Positions 1 through 5,420 of a stretch of 5,492 nt of DNA are shown here, piece after piece. The position numbers and the translations under genes are program-made. Source of the DNA: Clostridia bacterium (GTDB taxonomy: Bacteria; Bacillota_A; Clostridia; Oscillospirales; CAG-382); NCBI GenBank assembly GCA_017614095.1, contig JAGACN010000198.1, positions 1 to 5,492 on the forward strand, written 5' to 3'. A model generated the notes under the pieces. The model saw nothing but the letters and a program-made list of their open reading frames with translations. It did no database searches and had not been told where the DNA came from. Each line of letters begins with the position of its first letter. Position 1 is the stretch's first letter.

Positions 1-549
1 GAACTGCCACTTCCGGCCGGTCGGGAATCCGCCGCCGCCTCTGCCGCGCAGTCCGGATTTGCTGATGACGTCGATGACTTCCTGAGGCGTCATTTCGGTC
101 AGCACTTTGCCGAGTGCCTCGTAGCCGCGCATCGCGATGTATTCTTCGATGTTTTCGGGGTCGATGACGCCGCAGTTCCGGAGCGCCAGCCGCATCTGGG
201 TCTTGTAGAATGCGGTCTCGTTCAAAGAAGTCGCCTGAGCGGGAGCCTCTTCCGCTTTAACGGCGGGATCGTTGTAGATCAGCCGCTGGACGGGACGGCC
301 CTTCAGCAGATGCTCCTCCACGATCTCCGGAACGTCTTCCGGGGTCACGCGGGAATAGAAGGTGCCTTCGGGGTAGACAATCATGATCGGACCGAGGGCG
401 CAGAGCCCGAAGCATCCGGTATGTACGATCTTGACCTCATCCTGCAGGCCGCGGTTTTCCAGCTCTTTCGTCATCGCCTCGCGGACAGCGGCGCTGCCGG
501 AGGACGTACAGCCGGTACCGGCGCATACTAACACATGTGCACGAATCAT
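1..549 (-). CDS. hndC: NADH-binding flavoprotein subunit of [FeFe]-hydrogenase (NuoF/HydB/HndC family), N-terminal part only
   Basis: Only the first 183 codons are present; the frame is open to the window edge. Residues 1 to about 90 form a thioredoxin-like [2Fe-2S] domain with Cys9, Cys14, Cys46 and Cys50 (C-x4-C and C-x3-C, in VCAGTGC and TGCFGLC). A linker rich in Ala, Glu and Pro follows. Then comes the start of the NuoF core, ending with the glycine-rich GLRGRGGGGFPTGRKW motif (residues 166-182), which in this family belongs to the FMN/NADH-binding fold. Family members oxidise or reduce NAD(P)H and pass electrons over FMN and Fe-S clusters to the catalytic [FeFe] subunit. The N-terminal ferredoxin domain marks the HydB/HndC form rather than plain complex I NuoF. 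The ATG at 549-547 follows GGAGGAA by 7 nt and lies 20 bp after the previous gene. The rest of the gene, and probably the catalytic hydrogenase, lie beyond position 1. Confidence 0.95.
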   Translation of the reverse strand, partial: MIRAHVLVCAGTGCTSSGSAAVREAMTKELENRGLQDEVKIVHTGCFGLCALGPIMIVYPEGTFYSRVTPEDVPEIVEEHLLKGRPVQRLIYNDPAVKAEEAPAQATSLNETAFYKTQMRLALRNCGVIDPENIEEYIAMRGYEALGKVLTEMTPQEVIDVISKSGLRGRGGGGFPTGRKWQF

Positions 550-569
550 TCTTCAGTTCCTCCGTATCC

Positions 570-938
570 TTACTGATTGTTCCCAATGGTGAATTCGGCG
601 ACGGGCTTTCCGTTCTTGATGTGCTCCTCGACCACTTTCCGCGCTTTGTCGGGGTTCATCTTCACGTAGGTGACCTTCTCTTTGCCGGGTTCGAACACCT
701 CGACGACGGGCTCGAACTGGCAGATGCCGATGCATCCGGTCTGCGTGACGGTCGCCTTGGAGGAAAGACCCTGGTTTGCGACCTCTTCGACAAAGGTGTT
801 CAAAACAGGTCTCGCTCCGGCGGAGATCCCGCAGGTCGCCATACCGACGACGATCCGGATCTCACCCGCGTTCTCACGGAGAGCCATTTTGTTCGCCATT
901 TTTTCACGAATGGCGGCAAGTTCTTCCAATGATTTCAT
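570..938 (-). CDS. hndB: HndB-type thioredoxin-like (2Fe-2S) ferredoxin subunit
   Basis: A 122-residue protein of the small ferredoxin family found as HndB in NADP-reducing hydrogenases. An N-terminal helix (MKSLEELAAIREKM) precedes a thioredoxin-like [2Fe-2S] domain resembling the NuoF N-terminus. Only three cysteines exist in the protein: Cys36 (GMATCGISAGAR), Cys69 and Cys73 (TGCIGIC). By comparison with the adjacent NuoF-like and NuoE-like genes, the first of the usual four ligands is replaced by Val31. I believe this is common in HndB homologues, so the cluster, if present, would have three Cys ligands or a different fourth one. The likely role is electron transfer within the hydrogenase complex in the cytoplasm. 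I chose the ATG at 938 because AAGGAA sits 6 nt upstream; an in-frame ATG at 974 would add 12 residues but fits the ribosome-binding site worse. It lies 42 bp after the GHKL gene and 20 bp before the NuoF-like gene. Confidence 0.92.
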   Translation of the reverse strand: MKSLEELAAIREKMANKMALRENAGEIRIVVGMATCGISAGARPVLNTFVEEVANQGLSSKATVTQTGCIGICQFEPVVEVFEPGKEKVTYVKMNPDKARKVVEEHIKNGKPVAEFTIGNNQ

Positions 939-980
939 ACTTGGTTCCTTTCCTGATTGAGTGGATTCTATCATTTCTTT

Positions 981-1547
981 TTATTTCGTTGAGTCCTGTG
1001 CGGCTTCCCTGTACTGTTCGGTCAGGTTGCCGCGGATCCAGACCAGTATTTCCGGCTCGCTGAGCGGAATGTCTCCGAGCATCGCCCGGAGTTCGCGCGT
1101 ATCCATTTCCACTTCCCCTCCCGGGAGCGAATGGCGATACACGATATTCACGTCTCCGCACCCCTGGATCAGCGTGCAGACGGTGGAGACGACATCCCCC
1201 AGCGGGGTGAAGTCCAGATGCTGTTTGTAGAAGAGGCCGCTGATGACCGTTCCGTGCCGGTCCGGCGACAGGTCTTCCGGAACGCTTTCCAGTTCCAGGC
1301 AGCCGCCCGTCTGCTCCGCGGCCAGTTTGAAAAACGGAATGCCCAGCCCGACTTTTCTCGTTTTGCGGGACGTACAGAAGGGGTCGGTCACCCGTTCGAC
1401 CATCTCCGCGCTCATGCCGCACCCGTTGTCGCGGACGGTGATCCGCAAAGCGTCGTCCGTCTCGTCCAGCAAAATCTCGACAAGCGAACTTCCCGCAGTC
1501 AGTGAATTCTGCGCGATATCCAGGATGTTCAGTGACAGTTCTTTCAC
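981..1547 (-). CDS. Stand-alone GHKL ATP-binding protein of histidine-kinase type
   Basis: 188 residues with all the Bergerat-fold boxes in order: N-box around Asn14 (LDIAQNSLTAG), G1 box Asp40-Gly42-Gly44 (RDNGCGM), F box DPFCTSR (55-61) and G2 box VGLG (66-69). No dimerisation/phosphoacceptor domain precedes the N-box and no sensor or membrane segment is present, so this is only the catalytic half of a histidine kinase plus a C-terminal region of about 90 residues that I do not recognise. It probably binds ATP; whether it phosphorylates a partner cannot be seen. The start is GTG (1547-1545), preceded by GGAG 9 nt upstream inside the last codons of the PHP gene. Only 3 nt separate the two genes, so translation is probably coupled. 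The sequence begins directly with the conserved MKELSLNILDIAQNS segment, which supports this start. Proteins like this occur in clostridial [FeFe]-hydrogenase operons; a regulatory role is inferred. Confidence 0.9.
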   Translation of the reverse strand: MKELSLNILDIAQNSLTAGSSLVEILLDETDDALRITVRDNGCGMSAEMVERVTDPFCTSRKTRKVGLGIPFFKLAAEQTGGCLELESVPEDLSPDRHGTVISGLFYKQHLDFTPLGDVVSTVCTLIQGCGDVNIVYRHSLPGGEVEMDTRELRAMLGDIPLSEPEILVWIRGNLTEQYREAAQDSTK

Positions 1548-1550
1548 GTT

Positions 1551-2294
1551 TTACGTCTCCAATTCTCCGCGCAGATACCGGAACAGCTGATGACGGACAA
1601 ACGCGCTGCTGTAGGGCTCGTCCGTAAGTTCCAGCCCGTTGACGGCCTCGCTGATGTTCCACAGATAATGGGCGTCGCTGTCGGTCACGGACCGTTTGCC
1701 CCGCAAAGAGGGATACTGTTCCTCCAGCGCTTTTCTGTCCGCGTTTCCGGAGTACTCGACGACCGGGAAAGCGGGACTGGACGGAAGATCGCCGAGAATG
1801 CCCAGTATGCCGTTGGCGGGACGATCCACGTGCGCCGGGAAGCAGAACGCGCCGTAGGACGAAGCCAGTTCGAAGGCCTCCTCGATCGGCAGCGTGGTCG
1901 CCGGCGGCAGCAGCAGAGGCTCCGTTCCGGCCGGTTCGTCCGATTCGTTCAGATAGATCTGATTCCCGAAGATCTCGGGTTTGTTTCTGACAGGCAGCCG
2001 ATAGGCTTGAAAAGCCCTGTCGAACGCCTCGGCCTTCTCCAGTTCCTCGAACAGGCAGACCATATGGATCTCTTCGGAGGTCGTCAGTTCCATCCCGGCG
2101 ACGGGGATCAGCCCGTTCTGTTTGCAGGCCGTGAAAAACGGACGGCAGTTCCCGCAGGAATTGTGGTCGGTCAGCGCGACGATCTGCAGGCCTTTCAAAG
2201 CGGCCATGCCGGCGATGTTGAACACGGTCATGTCGTCGTCCCCGCAGGGAGACAGACAGGAATGAATATGCAGGTCGTAAAAATATCTGCTCAT
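1551..2294 (-). CDS. PHP-domain metal-dependent phosphoesterase
   Basis: 247 residues with the polymerase-and-histidinol-phosphatase metal site: His9 and His11 (DLHIHS), Asp43-His44 (LTDHN), Glu69 (GMELTT), His77, His155 (PAHVDR) and Asp207-x-His209 (TDSDAH). PHP proteins bind two or three metal ions and hydrolyse phosphoester bonds in nucleotides, sugars or small phosphorylated compounds; the substrate here is unknown. Four cysteines lie close to the metal ligands (Cys13, Cys17, Cys47, Cys50). The start is the ATG at 2294-2292, which overlaps the stop of the preceding DRTGG gene as ATGA and implies translational coupling. There is no good ribosome-binding site, and an in-frame ATG at 2318 would add eight residues before the conserved strand. 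Placement between a DRTGG and a GHKL gene in a hydrogenase operon suggests a signalling or housekeeping phosphatase serving the hydrogenase. Confidence 0.92.
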   Translation of the reverse strand: MSRYFYDLHIHSCLSPCGDDDMTVFNIAGMAALKGLQIVALTDHNSCGNCRPFFTACKQNGLIPVAGMELTTSEEIHMVCLFEELEKAEAFDRAFQAYRLPVRNKPEIFGNQIYLNESDEPAGTEPLLLPPATTLPIEEAFELASSYGAFCFPAHVDRPANGILGILGDLPSSPAFPVVEYSGNADRKALEEQYPSLRGKRSVTDSDAHYLWNISEAVNGLELTDEPYSSAFVRHQLFRYLRGELET

Positions 2295-2617
2295 AGGAGA
2301 GAACCGAGCAGGAGGCATGTCTCGTAAGTCGGAAGTTCCGTCTTCAGCAGATTGATGCCTTTTTCCTCCGCGGCGGCGACGATCTCGTCCGGCGCTTCCG
2401 CGTCTTCGCTCAGGACGACGCAGGAAAGGTCGAGCAGCGACGCGACCGCCAGTACGTTGATGTTCGTCATAATGGTCACGAACACCTGTCCTTCGGACGC
2501 GCGGCCCATCACCCAGCTGAGGAGATCCCCCGCATATACGCCGTCGACCGTCCGGTCTCCGTCCGGCATGGACAGGATCCGGAATCCGGCCCTTTCCGCC
2601 AATTCACGAACGGTCAT
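2291..2617 (-). CDS. DRTGG-like domain protein, second copy
   Basis: A 108-residue cytoplasmic protein without membrane segments. It resembles the DRTGG domain known from the N-terminal half of HPr kinase and from some phosphotransacetylases; the clearest features are the VYAGDLLSWVMG segment (about 28-39) and the alternating strand/helix pattern ending in a TYETC segment. Databases often call such proteins 'serine kinase', but no P-loop or kinase motif is present and the label should not be taken literally. It is clearly paralogous to the gene at 4324-4683: LDLSCVV matches MDMVCVV, and both continue with PDEI/SEEI, an AEEKGI/AEDSGI helix end and YETC/YEAC. Its ATG overlaps the hydrogenase stop codon as ATGA, with GGAGAGG just upstream, and its own stop overlaps the PHP start in the same way. 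The function of the domain is unknown; ligand binding or an adaptor role is plausible. Confidence 0.85.
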   Translation of the reverse strand: MTVRELAERAGFRILSMPDGDRTVDGVYAGDLLSWVMGRASEGQVFVTIMTNINVLAVASLLDLSCVVLSEDAEAPDEIVAAAEEKGINLLKTELPTYETCLLLGSLL

Positions 2618-3894
2618 TGAACCTCTCCTTCTTCCGCCGCGCGCAGTTTTTCACGCATCACGGCGATGCAATCCTCGTAACGGGCCGTTCCGCGGACGAC
2701 ATCCTCCGCAAACGCGCGGCAGGTCGGCGATCCGCAGGATCCGCAGTCCAGTTCGGGCAGCGTCGCAAACACGCGCTCGACGTCCTGCATGATCTTGATC
2801 GCCTCTTTCCGGCTTTCGTCAAACCGGGACACATGGCCGTATTCGCGGTTCAGGTCGATATCGTAACGTTCCGGGATACCGACCGGCGGATCGCTTTCCA
2901 GCGGATGGTTCCGCGAAACAGGCAGGTACCGTTTGATGTTGCGCAGCCGCACGCGCGCGATGTAGGGATTTTCGACCGTCATCACGCCGCCCACGCAGCC
3001 GCCGGCACAGGCGTTCAGTTCGACGAACGACAGGTTCGGATGCGATTCGATCTCGATATCCTCCAAGACCTTCATAACGTTCTCGATGCCGTCGACGGCC
3101 ATATAGTGATCGTTCATCAGCGAAGAAGCTTCTCCTCCGCTGGACGCCCAGCTCAAGCCGACCATTCCGGTCCGGGAGGGCGTTTCGGTCAGCCCGATCT
3201 TTTTCATCGCGTTCAGGAGTTCGAAATAGACGTCGCTGACGGAGACGATCATATCCACGTTGCTGTCGCGCCCGTCCAGATTGTTCTTGACGTAGCTGAC
3301 TTTGGCGGGACAGGGGGAAATGAAGACCGTCAGGATGTCGCCGTCTTTCAGTCCCGGGTGCTCTTTTTTCGCTTTTTCGCGCGCAAGCATGCCCGCGATC
3401 TCCATCGGCGGGAACATCGGAAGAAGGTTGTCCGTCAGCGTCGGGAACCGCAGCCGGACCAGACGGATGACGACCGGGCACGCCGAACTGATGACGGGAA
3501 GGGGGATATCCTTCCTTTTCATATACCGGCGGGTGTATTCCGTGACCAGCTCCGCCGCGCAGGCGACTTCAAACACATCGTCGAAGCCCATCTCCTTCAA
3601 TCCGGCGACGATGTAATCCGGGTCTTCCAGGTTTTCGAACTGACCGAACAGTGTCGGCGCAGGAAGCGCAATTTTGTATTTCCCTTTCGGCATCGCAGAC
3701 AGTTTGTCGAAGGACGCCTTCTTGGCTTTGTGCGGGCACTGCCGGATGCATTCGCCGCAGTCGACGCAGCGGTTGGAATTGATCACCGCATGACCGTCCC
3801 GGATCCGAATGGCTTCCGTCGGGCATCTCTTCAGGCAATGCGTACACCCTTTGCACTTGCTTACGTCCAGAATAACAGAGTGCTGGTAGTCCAT
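2614..3894 (-). CDS. hydS: Putative sensory [FeFe]-hydrogenase (HydS-like, group C/D type)
   Basis: 426 residues in three parts. Residues 1-60 are a 2[4Fe-4S] ferredoxin domain (Cys14/17/20/24 and Cys43/46/49/53). Residues about 70-305 are the H-cluster domain: L1 is SSACP with Cys139, L2 is SPCPAK with Cys195 and Lys198, and L3 is ELNACAGGCVGG with Cys296 and Cys300. All four H-cluster ligand cysteines are therefore present. The C-terminus carries another [4Fe-4S] motif, C-x2-C-x4-C-x16-C (Cys384, 387, 392, 409), as in putative sensory hydrogenases. The L1 cysteine that passes protons in catalytic enzymes (first Cys of TSCCP) is Ala138, and the Met of the L2 MPC motif is Ser193. These changes characterise putative sensory enzymes, which turn over slowly. 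No PAS domain follows, unlike group C, so group D is likelier. The ATG at 3894 follows AGGAGGG by about 8 nt; that ribosome-binding site overlaps the stop codon of the upstream GHKL gene. Confidence 0.93.
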   Translation of the reverse strand: MDYQHSVILDVSKCKGCTHCLKRCPTEAIRIRDGHAVINSNRCVDCGECIRQCPHKAKKASFDKLSAMPKGKYKIALPAPTLFGQFENLEDPDYIVAGLKEMGFDDVFEVACAAELVTEYTRRYMKRKDIPLPVISSACPVVIRLVRLRFPTLTDNLLPMFPPMEIAGMLAREKAKKEHPGLKDGDILTVFISPCPAKVSYVKNNLDGRDSNVDMIVSVSDVYFELLNAMKKIGLTETPSRTGMVGLSWASSGGEASSLMNDHYMAVDGIENVMKVLEDIEIESHPNLSFVELNACAGGCVGGVMTVENPYIARVRLRNIKRYLPVSRNHPLESDPPVGIPERYDIDLNREYGHVSRFDESRKEAIKIMQDVERVFATLPELDCGSCGSPTCRAFAEDVVRGTARYEDCIAVMREKLRAAEEGEVQ

Positions 3895-3905
3895 ACCCTA
3901 CCCTC

Positions 3906-4331
3906 CTAAACGGCAACCGTCATTGTGATTTTGGTTCCTTCTCCGAGCTTGGTCTCGATCTCCATCGCGTCCGTATACCGTTTCATGTTCGGGAGGCCCA
4001 TCCCCGCGCCGAATCCGAGCGACCGGATGTTGTCCGGCGCCGTCGAATAGCCTTCCTGCATCGCCAGTTCCACGTTCTCGATCCCGGGTCCGTGGTCCGT
4101 CAGGACGATGACGATCTTGTCTTCTTCGATATACAGTTCCGCTACGCCGCCGGAAGCGTGGATCACCATATTGATCTCGCCTTCGTACATGGCGATGGAA
4201 ACGCGCTTGATGATCTCGGGCGAAAAGCCCACCCGGCGGAGGATCCGCTTGGTCTGTACACTGGCTTCGCCTGCGGATGTGAAATTATCCCCGTCCACAT
4301 CAAACCGGTAATACAAACTCTCGTTACTCAC
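3906..4331 (-). CDS. RsbW/RsbT-like GHKL ATPase (anti-sigma-factor type serine kinase fold)
   Basis: About 141 residues forming a single GHKL ATP-binding domain: N-box with Glu50, Glu52 and Asn54 (MYEGEINMVIHA), G1 box Asp79-Gly81-Gly83 (TDHGPGI) and G2 box Gly108-Gly110-Gly112 (GFGAGMGLPNM). Size and layout match the RsbW/RsbT/SpoIIAB type, small kinases that act by binding a partner protein and phosphorylating a serine on an STAS-domain antagonist. No STAS protein or sigma factor is encoded in the window, so the partner is unknown. Both possible starts are GTG. I prefer 4331-4329 because GAGG lies about 9 nt upstream; GTG at 4340 would add three residues but sits directly against that GAGG. 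Either start overlaps the 3' end of the upstream DRTGG gene (by 8 or 17 bp). The stop TAG is 11 bp before the hydrogenase ATG, so the two are probably translated together. Confidence 0.9.
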   Translation of the reverse strand: MSNESLYYRFDVDGDNFTSAGEASVQTKRILRRVGFSPEIIKRVSIAMYEGEINMVIHASGGVAELYIEEDKIVIVLTDHGPGIENVELAMQEGYSTAPDNIRSLGFGAGMGLPNMKRYTDAMEIETKLGEGTKITMTVAV

Positions 4332-4683
4332 GGGTGTCACCCTCGATCCGGTTCAGCCCGCCGGCATACAGCATGCCGCAGGCCTCGTACATCCGGAATT
4401 TAGTAGTCATGACGACGATGCCGCTGTCCTCCGCGACGCGGAGGATCTCCTCGGACGGCTTCTTGTTTCGCACGAAAACCACGCAGACCATATCCATCAT
4501 TTCGGCGGTCCGGATCACCTGCGTATTCAGAAGGCCGGTCAGCAGCACCGCCTGATTCTTCACGTATGCGAGCACGTCGCTCATCATATCGCTGCCGCAG
4601 GCCGAAAAGACGTCGTTGTCCATCTGGTCTTCGCAGCAGAGGACCTGACAGTCCAGCAGCCGCGCGATTTCTGTCATTTTCAT
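4324..4683 (-). CDS. DRTGG-like domain protein, first copy
   Basis: 119 residues, cytoplasmic, paralogous to the 108-residue protein encoded at 2291-2617. Shared features are an N-terminal helix followed by a strand, a GSDMMSDVL/GDLLSWV segment, MDMVCVVF, a SEEI helix, EDSGIVVMTT and a YEAC motif near the end. There is no nucleotide-binding P-loop, so the common 'serine kinase' label is not supported by sequence. Unlike its paralogue it is cysteine-rich near the start (DCQVLCC, residues 11-17). The ATG at 4683 is preceded by GGAGG 9 nt upstream, and the gene starts 33 bp after the NuoE-like gene. Its 3' end overlaps the GHKL gene. As the first gene of the non-structural cassette it probably belongs functionally with the GHKL protein and the sensory hydrogenase; its biochemical role is unknown. 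Confidence 0.85.
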   Translation of the reverse strand: MKMTEIARLLDCQVLCCEDQMDNDVFSACGSDMMSDVLAYVKNQAVLLTGLLNTQVIRTAEMMDMVCVVFVRNKKPSEEILRVAEDSGIVVMTTKFRMYEACGMLYAGGLNRIEGDTRE

Positions 4684-4716
4684 CGGAGTCTTCCTCCATC
4701 CGGTTTGCGGCTCAGA

Positions 4717-5193
4717 TCAATACTTCGCCAGAATATCCTTGACGGCGTCGGGCGTCATGCGTCCGTAGACGTCGTCGTTGATCATCATGACGGGAGCGAG
4801 GCCGCAGCATCCCAGGCAGCGGGTATCGCGGATGGTGAACTTGCCGTCTTCCGTGGTTTCGCCCGTTTCGATGTTCAGTTCCTTCTTGACCGCGTCCAGA
4901 ACGGAAGCAGCGCCCTTGACGTAGCAGGCCGTACCGGTGCAGACGCTGATGACGTTGTCTCCGGTCGGACGGAGCGAGAACTGCGCATAGAAAGTCGCGA
5001 TGCCGAAGATGTCACTGACCGGCACGTTCATCTCATCCGAGATCAGCTCCATCGTCTCGTAAGGAAGATATCCAAACAGCGTCTGGGCTTTCTGAAGAAT
5101 CGGCATCAGCGGGCCGTCCACATTCTTGTGCTCCGCGATGTACGCTTTCAGTTCGGCGGTCTTTTCTGCCATTTGTTCCTGTGTGAGTTTCAT
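4717..5193 (-). CDS. hndA: NuoE-like [2Fe-2S] subunit of NAD(P)-linked [FeFe]-hydrogenase (HydC/HndA)
   Basis: 158 residues, the normal length for the 24-kDa/NuoE family. Residues 1-75 are the helical N-terminal domain, including GPLMPILQKAQTLFGYLP and the FGIATFYAQF segment typical of the family. Residues 80-158 are a thioredoxin-like fold binding a [2Fe-2S] cluster through Cys85, Cys90, Cys126 and Cys130 (VCTGTACYVKG and RCLGCCGLAP). The subunit partners the NuoF-like flavoprotein in transferring electrons to or from NAD(P)H. It is the first gene of the operon, about 110 nt downstream of a predicted promoter. The ATG at 5193 has GGAGG 6 nt upstream. Complex I NuoE is unlikely because the surrounding genes are hydrogenase-related, with an HndB homologue and a NuoF-like protein carrying the extra N-terminal ferredoxin domain. 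In HydABC naming this is hydC. Confidence 0.95.
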   Translation of the reverse strand: MKLTQEQMAEKTAELKAYIAEHKNVDGPLMPILQKAQTLFGYLPYETMELISDEMNVPVSDIFGIATFYAQFSLRPTGDNVISVCTGTACYVKGAASVLDAVKKELNIETGETTEDGKFTIRDTRCLGCCGLAPVMMINDDVYGRMTPDAVKDILAKY

Positions 5194-5240
5194 ACGAATC
5201 CTCCAAAACTTTATGAATCAATCTTTTTACGTTCTTAAAG

Positions 5241-5275
5241 TTCCCTGCTTTCGGGCGATCCGCCCGGGCCGGGAA
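5241..5275 (-). other. GC-rich stem-loop in the 5' leader of the operon
   Basis: The leader RNA can form an inner stem CGGGCG/CGCCCG with a GAU loop (5266-5252), enclosed by an outer stem UUCCC/GGGAA (5275-5271 with 5245-5241) across a small internal loop. No U-run follows on the minus strand, so it is not an intrinsic terminator of the operon transcript. It could stabilise the mRNA, bind a regulator, or be part of a larger leader structure. I do not recognise a known riboswitch. Confidence 0.5.
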
Positions 5276-5294
5276 GGACAGGTCCTTTTTTTTT
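5274..5294 (+). terminator. Terminator-like hairpin with T-run, plus-strand direction
   Basis: AAGGA (5274-5278), loop CAGG, TCCTT (5283-5287), with nine consecutive T (5286-5294). The stem is only 5 bp, and there is no plus-strand gene upstream in the window for it to serve. It could stop antisense transcription entering the promoter region from the operon side, or be fortuitous. Confidence 0.35.
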
Positions 5295-5309
5295 GACCAT
5301 ATCCAATTC

Positions 5310-5338
5310 ATATTATCATATTTGATTACATATATCAA
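5310..5338 (-). promoter_or_regulatory. Sigma-A-type promoter of the hydrogenase operon
   Basis: On the minus strand the -35 box TTGATA (5338-5333) is separated by exactly 17 nt from the -10 box TAATAT (5315-5310). The TGA before the -10 gives an extended -10 (TGn). Transcription would start near 5303, giving a leader of about 110 nt before the NuoE-like gene. No other good promoter is seen within the operon, where gaps are at most 42 bp. Confidence 0.8.
5322..5338. promoter_or_regulatory. Inverted repeat over the -35 region, possible operator
   Basis: Perfect 5-bp arms TTGAT and ATCAA are separated by 7 bp and cover the -35 box and the adjoining half of the spacer of the operon promoter. 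A protein bound here would be placed to repress. The arms are those of the FNR/CRP-type half-site, but the usual FNR spacing is 4 bp. It also does not match the Rex consensus TTGTTAAnnnnTTAACAA. In such AT-rich DNA a 5-bp repeat could be chance. Confidence 0.35.
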
Positions 5339-5420
5339 GCGAAAACTGATTTTTTGTTCCGTTCTTCCGGACTTTTTTGCATTTTTGTCGTTCCGTCGCC
5401 CTCTCATCCACGATACGGCC

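Noticed and set aside
1590..2327. Plus-strand open frame (245 codons) opposite the PHP gene
   Set aside because: It is an antisense shadow of the PHP gene with no recognisable motif or operon context.
2617..3909. Long plus-strand open frame (430 codons) opposite the sensory hydrogenase
   Set aside because: It mirrors the hydrogenase codon structure in GC-rich DNA, its translation is rich in Arg, His, Asp and Val with no family motif, and the minus-strand gene has unmistakable Fe-S and H-cluster motifs.
4717..5193. Complex I (nuo) operon
   Set aside because: NuoE- and NuoF-like proteins are present, but the intervening genes, the HndB homologue and the N-terminal ferredoxin domain of the NuoF-like protein point to an NAD-linked [FeFe]-hydrogenase.
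5322..5338. FNR or Rex binding site
   Set aside because: The half-sites TTGAT/ATCAA fit FNR, but the spacer is 7 bp rather than 4. The Rex consensus TTGTTAAnnnnTTAACAA is not matched. It is kept only as an unnamed inverted repeat.
5357..5378. Second hairpin plus T-run on the plus strand (TCCG, CGGA, TTTTTT)
   Set aside because: The stem is only 4 bp with a 6-nt loop, and no gene upstream would use it, so it is too weak to call a terminator.
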